The notes under the pieces were generated by a model. The model searched no databases. It was given only the letters and a program-made list of their open reading frames with translations, and had not been told where the DNA came from. Source: Planobispora rosea (lineage in GTDB: Bacteria > Actinomycetota > Actinomycetes > Streptosporangiales > Streptosporangiaceae). Taken from it: a stretch of DNA of 64,000 nt. Every line of letters starts with the position of its first letter. The first letter of the stretch is position 1. Below, piece by piece: positions 1 through 6,247 of this stretch. A program made the position numbers and the translations under genes. The stretch spans positions 62,001 through 126,000 of the forward strand of contig NZ_BMQP01000020.1 in NCBI RefSeq assembly GCF_014648175.1, in the 5' to 3' direction.

Positions 1-1
1 C

Positions 2-661
2 GACGAGGTGGTCTCCGGGGAACTGTGGGCCGCGCTCCGGGCCGAGCACCCCCGTTCCGGCCTCTGGCCGGTGCTGCTGGAGGACTCCGTGCAACCGTGG
101 TCGGCCGGGCAGATCGCACCCGACGCCGCGGACGAGATCGACAACTACCACGTCGCCCCGTTCATGGCCGAGGTGTGGTCGGACTGGGTCTCGAAGGCCC
201 ACGCCGACCAGCTGGAGATCCTGGAACCGTTCGGCGCCCGCTGCCCGGGACCGGCGGCGCCCGGACAGCCGGGGGCCGACCCCGGAATGGTCGCCGACTG
301 GTACGCCGGGCTCGTGGCCGAGCGCCGGACCCCGCTGGGGCTGGTGGCCGTGGAGCGGGGGGCCGACGCGCTGGCGGTCATGGGATGGCAGGGCGCGCTG
401 AACCACAACGAGTGGATGGTCCCGCTGGCGGCGGTGGTGCGCAGCTGGGAGGAGCGGTTCGGCGCGCGCCTGGTCGGCATGGGTTTCAACACCCTCGACC
501 TGAGTGTCGCCGCGCCTCCGCTCACCATGGAGCACGCCCTGCACGTGGCCGCCGAGCACTGGACGTTCTGCCCCGACAGCGTCGTGTACGGGGCCGGGAC
601 GCTGATCGACTACGCCGAGCAGATCGTGGGCCGGAACGCCTGGTCGTTCTGGTGGGACTGA
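2..661 (+). CDS. DUF4253 domain protein, 5' end outside the window
   Basis: The reading frame is open back to the left edge. A GTG at position 8 is available, but nothing upstream of it marks a start, so the gene probably begins outside the window. The visible 217 or so residues match my recollection of the DUF4253 family: alternating hydrophobic strands and a conserved aromatic C-terminal part with the segment AAEHWTFCPDSV followed by YAEQIVGRNAWSFWWD. No signal peptide or membrane segment is visible. The biochemical role of the family is unknown. It ends about 100 bp before the next gene, and that gap holds a palindromic operator, so the two are probably separate units. Confidence 0.7.
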   Translation, partial: DEVVSGELWAALRAEHPRSGLWPVLLEDSVQPWSAGQIAPDAADEIDNYHVAPFMAEVWSDWVSKAHADQLEILEPFGARCPGPAAPGQPGADPGMVADWYAGLVAERRTPLGLVAVERGADALAVMGWQGALNHNEWMVPLAAVVRSWEERFGARLVGMGFNTLDLSVAAPPLTMEHALHVAAEHWTFCPDSVVYGAGTLIDYAEQIVGRNAWSFWWD

Positions 662-720
662 CCCCGGGGGCGTCCCCTCGCGCCTGAACCCCGGTGAACC
701 GGACTCTTGCCCGCATGTCT

Positions 721-737
721 ACCGAATGACATTCTGT
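721..737. promoter_or_regulatory. Palindromic operator upstream of the alpha/beta hydrolase
   Basis: ACCGAATG-A-CATTCTGT is a 17-bp inverted repeat with one mismatched pair, including the perfect core GAATGACATTC. It ends 28 bp before the hydrolase start, between promoter and start codon. Its size and symmetry suit a dimeric TetR- or GntR-type repressor, but none is encoded nearby. Confidence 0.5.
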
Positions 738-765
738 TCCGACGGACAAGCACGGTAGGAGTGCC

Positions 766-1653
766 ATGACTCTGCGCGCCCCGGCGAACGGCATCGAGAT
801 CGCCTATGACACCTTCGGCTCCGCCGAGGACCGCCCGCTCCTTCTGATCATGGGGCTCGCCTCCCAGCTGATCCACTGGGACGAGGAGTTCTGCCGGCTC
901 CTCGCCGGCCTGGGCCACTACGTCGTGCGGTTCGACAACCGGGACGTGGGGGAGTCCACCCACTTCCACGACGCCGGTTCGCCCGGCTTCGGCGAGGCGC
1001 CGTACCTGCTCTCCGACATGGCCGACGACGCCGCGGGGCTGCTCGACGCGCTCGGTCTGGCCTCGGCGCACGTGGTCGGCGTCTCGATGGGCGGCATGAT
1101 CGCCCAGACGATGGCCATCCGTCACCCGGAGCGGGTGCGCAGCCTCACCTCGATCATGTCCACGCCGAGTCCCCAGGCCGCCCCGCCCACCGAGGCGGCC
1201 ATGGCGGCGCTCATGTCGCCGCCCTCACCGGACCGGGAGACGGCGGTCGCGCGGGCCCTGGAGACCTGGAAGGTCATCGGTTCGCCGGGTTACCCCTTCG
1301 ACGGCGACCGGATCGCCAGGGTCGCCGGGCTGAGCTACGACCGCGCCTACGATCCCCGCGGGGTGGCCCGGCAGCTCGCCGCGATCATCGCCTCGGGCGA
1401 CCGGGCGCCCCTGCTCAGGGAGCTGTCGCTGCCCGCCCTGGTGGTGCACGGCGAGGAGGACCAGCTGGTGCCGCTGTCGGGCGGGATCGCCACGGCGGAG
1501 GCGATTCCCGGGGCCAGGCTGCTGACCTTCCCGGGCATGGGCCACGACCTGCCGCGCGCCCTCTGGCCCGACATCATCGGCGCGATCGGCGATCTCACCT
1601 CGGCCGCCGACGCGGACGCGGCCGGCGACCTCGCCCCGGTCGCGGAGCTGTAG
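766..1653 (+). CDS. Alpha/beta hydrolase
   Basis: A 295-residue protein with the alpha/beta hydrolase fold. The nucleophile elbow is GVSMGGM with Ser107. RFDNRDVGES near residue 60 is the typical oxyanion-side segment. An acid residue lies in GEEDQLVP (about residue 231) and the catalytic His in FPGMGHDLP (about residue 259). It has no signal peptide and should be cytoplasmic. The sequence style is that of esterase/epoxide-hydrolase-like family members whose substrate cannot be read from sequence. The ATG start is preceded by TAGGAG at suitable spacing. The gene is probably controlled through the palindrome at 721-737 and ends at a strong hairpin shared with the convergent roadblock operon. 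Confidence 0.85.
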   Translation: MTLRAPANGIEIAYDTFGSAEDRPLLLIMGLASQLIHWDEEFCRLLAGLGHYVVRFDNRDVGESTHFHDAGSPGFGEAPYLLSDMADDAAGLLDALGLASAHVVGVSMGGMIAQTMAIRHPERVRSLTSIMSTPSPQAAPPTEAAMAALMSPPSPDRETAVARALETWKVIGSPGYPFDGDRIARVAGLSYDRAYDPRGVARQLAAIIASGDRAPLLRELSLPALVVHGEEDQLVPLSGGIATAEAIPGARLLTFPGMGHDLPRALWPDIIGAIGDLTSAADADAAGDLAPVAEL

Positions 1654-1680
1654 GGCCCGGCCCGTACGGCCTGCGCCCCG

Positions 1681-1727
1681 CTCTCCGGTACGGCTTGCGC
1701 CCGCCGGGCGCAAGCCGTACCGGAGAG
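1681..1727. terminator. Bidirectional hairpin terminator
   Basis: Arms at 1681-1702 and 1706-1727 are perfectly complementary over 22 bp around a 3-nt loop. The hairpin sits between the convergent hydrolase and roadblock genes and abuts the roadblock stop codon. There is no U-tract, as is common for GC-rich actinobacterial terminators. Confidence 0.85.
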
Positions 1728-2099
1728 TCAGACTTCGAGCTTCTCCTCGATGATCCGCATGTTGTGCCGCGCCAGGGCCAGGTTGCCCCGGGCGCGGTCG
1801 AGCGCGAGGTAGAGGAAGAGCCCCTTGCCGCTGCGGCCGGTGAGCGGCCGGATGATGTGGTACTGGGTGTTGAGCGTGATGAGGATGTCCTCGATGGTGT
1901 CCTTGAGGCCCAGGGACTCCATCGTGCGGAGCTTCGCCTTGACGACCTCGGTGTTCCCCGCCGCGGCGATCTGGAGGTCCAGGTCCTTGGAGCCGCCGAG
2001 GGAACCCAGCGCCATTCCGCTGTTGTAGTCCACGACCACCGCTCCGACGGCGCCGTCGATCGCCATCATCTCTTTGAGGGAGACGTCCATGCTGGCCAT
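1728..2099 (-). CDS. Roadblock/LC7 domain protein (third of the cluster)
   Basis: A 123-residue single-domain roadblock/LC7 protein, the size of MglB/CvnB-type proteins that bind small Ras-like GTPases. Typical features are the opening helix with IDGAVGAVVVDYNSGMALG, a middle helix followed by IEDILITLNTQYHIIRPL, and the final strand-helix LFLYLALDRARGNLALARHN. GGAGGAAGCA precedes the ATG start. It is the last gene of a four-gene minus-strand operon, 13 bp after the previous roadblock gene. No GTPase gene lies in the window, so any partner must be encoded elsewhere. It is most similar by eye to the roadblock protein at 3417-3797, suggesting duplication. Confidence 0.85.
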   Translation of the reverse strand: MASMDVSLKEMMAIDGAVGAVVVDYNSGMALGSLGGSKDLDLQIAAAGNTEVVKAKLRTMESLGLKDTIEDILITLNTQYHIIRPLTGRSGKGLFLYLALDRARGNLALARHNMRIIEEKLEV

Positions 2100-2112
2100 T
2101 GCTTCCTCCGGT

Positions 2113-2505
2113 TCACTGGGGGATTGACATGCGGGTGGTGATGGCGGCCAGGCTGGCCGCCGTCTTGCGGCCCTCCAGTCGCAGCAGCCCGAGGTTGGTG
2201 CCGGGGCGCGCCAGGACTGTGAGGACGATCTTGGGGCCGGCGGCGTAGAAGGCCGCGTAGCCGTTGCTGCCGGAGATCAGGGTCTCCTCCAGCGCTCCTT
2301 TGCCGACCATGCTCGTCATCCGGCGGCTGAGGGCCAGCAGCGCGGAGGAGAGCGCCCCGGTCTGCTCGACGGCCTGCTCGGTGTCGCCCGCCATGTCGCT
2401 GGCGATGGTCAGGCCGTCCACGCTGCACGCGATACTCCCGCTCACGTCGGGCATGCGCTGGCGCAGCAGGACCATCTCCCGGTGCACCTCGTCCCGCAGT
2501 TCCAC
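2113..2505 (-). CDS. Roadblock/LC7 domain protein (second of the cluster)
   Basis: About 130 residues. A central pattern of GSIACSVDGLTIASDMAG, then EETLISGSNGYAAFYAAG and VLTVLARPGTNLGLLRLEGR, fits the roadblock/LC7 fold as seen in actinobacterial CvnB proteins. The frame is open further upstream and an ATG lies at 2511, but GGAAGGAGG directly abuts that ATG. The GTG at 2505 sits 6 nt from the GGAGG and is the better start. Its neighbours are a DUF4388/winged-helix gene upstream and another roadblock gene downstream. A role in assembling a GTPase-linked signalling complex is inferred from the family only. Confidence 0.8.
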   Translation of the reverse strand: MELRDEVHREMVLLRQRMPDVSGSIACSVDGLTIASDMAGDTEQAVEQTGALSSALLALSRRMTSMVGKGALEETLISGSNGYAAFYAAGPKIVLTVLARPGTNLGLLRLEGRKTAASLAAITTRMSIPQ

Positions 2506-2563
2506 TGGCATCCTCCTTCCGGTCCGCTTCAGCGTGCGCAGCCTCAGCGGCATGGGGCCGGCC

Positions 2564-3412
2564 TCATGTGAGTGCCTCCAGCGCGTTCTTGAGCCGGATG
2601 AGCAGGCTTACGTCGGCGGGATCACCCGTGGTCCGGGGAATCCACCCCGGGGCCGGGGCGGCGCCGGGGTCGCGGCCCGGGAGCTTCTCCCGGGCACCGT
2701 CGTCCCGCCGCGGCAGCGGAGCGGGGGCCGGCGGCGCGGGTACGGTCCGGTGCTCGCGCTCCGGGACGCGGAGCAGCCCCGCCGCGGCGAGCTGCCGTAC
2801 GGCCAGCAGCACCGAGTAGGCCGGTCGGCCCAGTTTGCGGGCCAGCTCGGCGGGGGTGGCCGTGCAGTCGGCGCCGACCAGTACCTCCCACTGGAGCGCG
2901 GTCAGCAGGACCCGCTGGGCGTGGATGCGCCCCATCGGGACGACCGGGAGCGTGTCCAGTTCGGGGGAGGGCCACGCCTGGTCCAACTGCGCTCTCCTTC
3001 GTTTGCACTCCCGGAGCAGGCCGGTCACGTCGAAATACCACTGGGGCCCGAGCCAGTGCCGTTCCCCGGGGCGGAAGCGGGGCCGGGCCGAGGCCCGGAA
3101 CAGGAAGAACACGGCGTCGAGTACCGCGCCCAGCACGCAGAACTCCAGCTCGCCCCGGGTGAGCACACCTCTTTCCACCAGCCGGTCACCGCCCCGGCAC
3201 TCCTCGCCCGCCCCCTGCCTCGCCTGCCGTACGGCATAGGCGGAGATGCGCCCGCTGGCGGTCAGCAGGTCCTCCACGCGGGGGCACACCGAGGTCTCGG
3301 CATAGGTCACGCGGCCCTCGGTGAGGTAGAACGTCCCGGCTCTGCCCATCCGCAGGGCACCGGTCGCCCGGTCACCGGCGAGTCCGCTGAGGATGCTCTC
3401 GACGCTCGGCAT
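2564..3412 (-). CDS. DUF4388 protein with C-terminal winged-helix segment
   Basis: 282 residues. The N-terminal 110 or so resemble DUF4388 (PatA-type): a short helix, then GDRATGALRMGRAGTFYLTEG, then an LLTASGRIS segment and an ERGVLTRGELEFCVLGAVLDA helix. A middle part around residues 165-225 (QRVLLTALQWEVLV, then PAELARKLGRPAYSVLLAVRQLAAAGLLRV) looks like a winged helix-turn-helix. A Pro-rich linker and a short amphipathic C-terminal helix follow. The start is 4 bp after the stop of the upstream roadblock gene with no good Shine-Dalgarno site, suggesting translational coupling. DUF4388 proteins are usually found with two-component and roadblock/GTPase systems, so a regulatory role is likely. 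Confidence 0.75.
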   Translation of the reverse strand: MPSVESILSGLAGDRATGALRMGRAGTFYLTEGRVTYAETSVCPRVEDLLTASGRISAYAVRQARQGAGEECRGGDRLVERGVLTRGELEFCVLGAVLDAVFFLFRASARPRFRPGERHWLGPQWYFDVTGLLRECKRRRAQLDQAWPSPELDTLPVVPMGRIHAQRVLLTALQWEVLVGADCTATPAELARKLGRPAYSVLLAVRQLAAAGLLRVPEREHRTVPAPPAPAPLPRRDDGAREKLPGRDPGAAPAPGWIPRTTGDPADVSLLIRLKNALEALT

Positions 3413-3416
3413 GGGC

Positions 3417-3797
3417 TTACGTCGTTATGAGCCGGCCGGAAAGCGAATGGAGCCGGTGGAGCGCGAGGGCTAGATTTGCGCGTTCCAGGTCAAGTTTGAC
3501 ATATATCACTAAAGGGCCATCGAAAACGGTTTCCAGTGGCCTCAGCAAATGATGCCCGTCGTCCGCCGTCACGATCATTTCGCGGATTCGGGCCGTTCCC
3601 GCGGCGGATGTCACGGCGAGTCCGTCCAACGTCGCGCGCAGCGCCTCGCTGAGTCCCGCGGCGGACTTCTCCGTGTCGACGTGACGGCTGCCGCCGCCCA
3701 CCGCCACGGCCATCCCGCTGGTCTGGTCGATCAGGATCGCGTCCAGCGCGCCGGGGATCCCCATCACCTCGGTGAGGCACTCTTCGATTCCGAGCAC
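3417..3797 (-). CDS. Roadblock/LC7 domain protein (first of the cluster)
   Basis: About 126 residues with the roadblock/LC7 layout: ECLTEVMGIPGALDAILIDQ, an AAGLSEALRATLDGL helix, IREMIVTADDGHHLLRPL, and a terminal VIYVKLDLERANLALALHRL. The frame is open to 3821, where a TTG could serve, but the GTG at 3797 has GAGGGGG five to six bases upstream and is preferred. It is the first gene of the four-gene minus-strand operon. The 150-bp upstream region holds two GGATATAT copies (near 3887 and 3926) that may be promoter elements. It shares its C-terminal strand-helix with the roadblock gene at 1728-2099. Confidence 0.8.
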   Translation of the reverse strand: MLGIEECLTEVMGIPGALDAILIDQTSGMAVAVGGGSRHVDTEKSAAGLSEALRATLDGLAVTSAAGTARIREMIVTADDGHHLLRPLETVFDGPLVIYVKLDLERANLALALHRLHSLSGRLITT

Positions 3798-3952
3798 TCG
3801 GGCCCCCTCGCCGACGGCCAACGAAAAAGCATCACCGGGTCAGCGTAGGGATGTGCCGGAGGGTCCTAAGTGATCCTGTTATACCGGATATATGAGGAGA
3901 TGGAGAATTCAACTCCTGGGTAGAAGGATATATACCCTAAGTGGGAGGTCCG

Positions 3953-5167
3953 CTAGAGGCCCTCGGAGATAAGCGCCTTCTCGTCCGGCTTGAAAACGAG
4001 AACATTCTTCACATAAGACTGTACGGCGGTCGGCAATCCGACGTCGTTACCCGCCTCCTGGGAGAGGTACCAGCGGTGGTCGAGCACCTCGTGGAAGAGC
4101 TGGGCCGGTTCCAGCTTGCGCCGCAGCTCCTGCGGGACGGCCTCGATCGTCGGCTGGAAGACCTCGGCCAGCCAGCGGTGGGCCACGATCGCCTCGTCCT
4201 CGTGGCGCAGGCCGTACGAGACCCGGAAGGAGTCGAGGTCGTTGAGGAGCCGCCGGGCCTGGTTCTCCTCCACGTCCAGACCGGTGAGGCGGAGCAGGCG
4301 GCGCTGGTGGTGGCCCGCGTCCACGACCTTGGGCCGGACGATCAGGCGGCCGGTGCCCGCCTTGCGGCGGACCATCATCTCGGCCACGTCGAAGCCGAGC
4401 CGGTTCAGCCGCCGGATCCGCTGGTCGATCATGTGCCAGTCGACCTCGTCGATGATCTCGTCGGAGGTGAGCTCACCCCAGAGCCGGTGGTAGCGCGCGC
4501 AGATCGAGTCGGCGATCTCCTCGGGGTCGATGGAGGGGTGGAGCAGTTCCCCGGCCTCCAGATCGAGCATCTCGCCGTAGATGTTGGTGTGCGCGACGTC
4601 GATGTCGTGCATCCGCTGACCCTCGCTGATCATCGGGTGGAGCTCACCCGTCTCGGCGTCGACCAGGTAGGCGGCGAAGGAGCCCGCGTCCCTGCGGAAC
4701 AGGATGTTCGACAGGGAGCAGTCGCCCCAGTAGAAGCCGGTCAGGTGGAGCCGGACGAGCAGGACGGCCAGGGCGTCGAGGAGCCGGTTCAGCGTGTCCG
4801 GCCGTACGGTCCCCGACATGACCGCCCGGTAGGGGAGGGAGAACTGCAGGTGCTGGGTGATCAGGGCGGCCTCCAGCGGCTCCCCGTCCTTCCCGGTCCG
4901 GCCGGTGACCACCGCCACCGGCTCCACCGCCGGGGTGTCCAGCCGGTTCAGGTCCCACAGGAGCCGGTACTCGCGCTTGGCGAAGTGCTCGCTGATCTCC
5001 TTGATCGCGTAGACCTTGCCGGAGAGGCGCACGAAGCGCACCACGTGCCGGGAGATGCCGCGGGGGAGTGAGACCAGGCGGTGCTCCGGCCACCGCTCCA
5101 GGGGGGTCTCCCAGGGCAGCTGGAGCAGGCCGGGGTCGCTCGGGGTGCCGGTGATCTGCAGGGGCAT
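3953..5167 (-). CDS. DUF4032 protein with kinase-like N-terminal half
   Basis: 404 residues. The N-terminal 230 or so have the look of an LPS-kinase/RIO-type kinase fold: a Lys-bearing strand VYAIKEIS, a helix with FAKREYRLLWDLNRL, a catalytic-loop-like segment FYWGDCSLSNILF (D and N in HxD/N-like spacing), and YLVDAETGEL in the metal-binding position. The C-terminal half is the DUF4032 domain, with paired arginines and the WHMIDQRIRRLNRLGFDVAE region. The frame extends upstream to 5353, but that stretch is low-complexity Pro/Ser/Arg. The ATG at 5167 has GAGG at 7-nt spacing and starts the conserved sequence. No membrane segment. The substrate is unknown. Confidence 0.75.
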   Translation of the reverse strand: MPLQITGTPSDPGLLQLPWETPLERWPEHRLVSLPRGISRHVVRFVRLSGKVYAIKEISEHFAKREYRLLWDLNRLDTPAVEPVAVVTGRTGKDGEPLEAALITQHLQFSLPYRAVMSGTVRPDTLNRLLDALAVLLVRLHLTGFYWGDCSLSNILFRRDAGSFAAYLVDAETGELHPMISEGQRMHDIDVAHTNIYGEMLDLEAGELLHPSIDPEEIADSICARYHRLWGELTSDEIIDEVDWHMIDQRIRRLNRLGFDVAEMMVRRKAGTGRLIVRPKVVDAGHHQRRLLRLTGLDVEENQARRLLNDLDSFRVSYGLRHEDEAIVAHRWLAEVFQPTIEAVPQELRRKLEPAQLFHEVLDHRWYLSQEAGNDVGLPTAVQSYVKNVLVFKPDEKALISEGL

Positions 5168-5273
5168 GACGGATCCTCGCGGGTCGGGGCTGGCTGCCGG
5201 ACGGGACGGCGCGGTTCCCGGGAGCCGGCCGCCGGACGGGGGCGGCGCGGCGTTCGGGAGCCGGTCGCCGGGG

Positions 5274-5921
5274 TCAGTTCGTGCGCGTCGGGAACCTGGG
5301 AGGGTTGACGGCGCGTTCGACGACGGCGGCGAGCTGCTCCTCGGTGAGCACACGCGGCTCGCCGACGGATCTGGCCCGGACGTACACCTCGCAGAGCCAC
5401 TCCAGCAGCCGCGTCGCCTCGAAGGCCTTGTCCAGGTCGTCGCCGACGGTGACCCCGCCGTGGTTGGCCAGGAGCGCGGCCTGCCTGCCCTCGAGCGCGG
5501 CCCGCACGTTGGCCGCCAGTTCGGGGGTTCCGTAGGTGGCGTATTCGGCGACCCTGACGGTGCCGCCGAGCAGCAGCGTGTTGTAGTGGATCGGCGGCAG
5601 TTCGGTCATGGTGGTGGCGACCACGGTGCCGAACACGGAGTGGGTGTGCACGACGGCCCGGGCGCCGGTGGTCGTGTAGACCGCCAGGTGCATCGGCGTC
5701 TCGGAGGACGGCTGCAGCTCGCCCTCGACCAGGTGTCCCTCGATGTCGATCACCGGGCAGGCGCCGGGCTCCAGCCGGTCGAGCGGGACGCCGCCGGGTG
5801 TCACCGCGATGAGGTCGCCGACCCGTACGCTCAGGTTCCCCGCGGCGCCGACGACCAGGCCGGTCGCGGCGGCCCTGCGGCCGTAATCACAGAGCAGGCG
5901 GCGCTGCTCGGCCAGCAACAT
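5274..5921 (-). CDS. Class II aldolase/adducin family protein
   Basis: 215 residues, the usual size for L-fuculose-1-phosphate-type class II aldolases. It carries the phosphate-binding N-terminal segment GLVVGAAGNLSVR, the SSETPMHLAVY segment with the catalytic Glu, the zinc-ligand motif VVHTHS, and a later ANHGGVTVGDD with the third His. Expected chemistry is zinc-dependent cleavage of a sugar phosphate into dihydroxyacetone phosphate and an aldehyde, though adducin-like members can be decarboxylases or dehydratases. The ATG has no Shine-Dalgarno site. A TACTTT -10-like box at 5928-5933 places transcription initiation at or near the ATG, so the mRNA may be leaderless. The gene is divergent from an aminosugar importer and has a DasR-type palindrome just upstream. 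Confidence 0.8.
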   Translation of the reverse strand: MLLAEQRRLLCDYGRRAAATGLVVGAAGNLSVRVGDLIAVTPGGVPLDRLEPGACPVIDIEGHLVEGELQPSSETPMHLAVYTTTGARAVVHTHSVFGTVVATTMTELPPIHYNTLLLGGTVRVAEYATYGTPELAANVRAALEGRQAALLANHGGVTVGDDLDKAFEATRLLEWLCEVYVRARSVGEPRVLTEEQLAAVVERAVNPPRFPTRTN

Positions 5922-5968
5922 GTCCTAAAAGTAGGGCTTTGCGAGGTCCAGCGGCAAATTCTCGTCCC

Positions 5969-5984
5969 ACTGGTCTAGACCGGG
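5969..5984. promoter_or_regulatory. DasR-responsive-element-like site 1
   Basis: The 16-mer ACTGGTCTAGACCGGG contains the palindrome GGTCTAGACC and matches the DasR consensus of Streptomyces, A(C/G)TGGTCTAGACCA(C/G)T, at 14 of 16 positions. It lies about 48 bp upstream of the aldolase start, just beyond its predicted -35 box. DasR is the GntR/HutC-family GlcNAc-responsive repressor; it is not encoded in this window. Confidence 0.7.
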
Positions 5985-6140
5985 TGTCGTCCGCTATCTT
6001 CGGCGGTGCCGTACCTGATGAAGCGTGGCGGCAGAAGGCGGCAGACTCGCGGGAATTATTGGGTGGTATGTCAATAGATGTCGCATATCATCCCCTATGA
6101 TCTGCTGCTTTCTAGCGGAAATGTCGCGATGACGTCACGG

Positions 6141-6156
6141 CTCGGTCTAGACCGGA
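6141..6156. promoter_or_regulatory. DasR-responsive-element-like site 2
   Basis: A perfect 12-bp palindrome CGGTCTAGACCG at 6143-6154 shares the GGTCTAGACC core with site 1 but matches the full 16-bp DasR consensus at only about 11 positions. It ends 10 bp upstream of the predicted -35 box of the importer operon, a natural place for repressor control. Confidence 0.6.
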
Positions 6157-6165
6157 TACGCACTC

Positions 6166-6195
6166 TTGACGGTGACCTCTCGTGCTACGTACGTT
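6166..6195 (+). promoter_or_regulatory. Predicted promoter of the ngcEFG-like operon
   Basis: TTGACG at 6166-6171 and TACGTT at 6190-6195, spaced 18 bp, resemble a vegetative sigma-70-type promoter. Transcription would start near 6202, inside an inverted repeat (ACGTTCG-GG-CGAACGT, 6191-6206) and immediately before the 17-bp palindrome at 6207-6223. Confidence 0.5.
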
Positions 6196-6206
6196 CGGGC
6201 GAACGT

Positions 6207-6223
6207 TTAGGAAACTTTCCTAA
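6207..6223. promoter_or_regulatory. Perfect 17-bp palindrome, second candidate operator
   Basis: TTAGGAAACTTTCCTAA is perfectly symmetric around its central C. It lies 24 bp before the importer start codon, overlapping the expected transcription start. It differs from the DasR-type sites, so a second regulator (LacI- or ROK-family size) is likely. Confidence 0.6.
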
Positions 6224-6247
6224 TTGACGCCCCGCCCAGGAGGGTCC

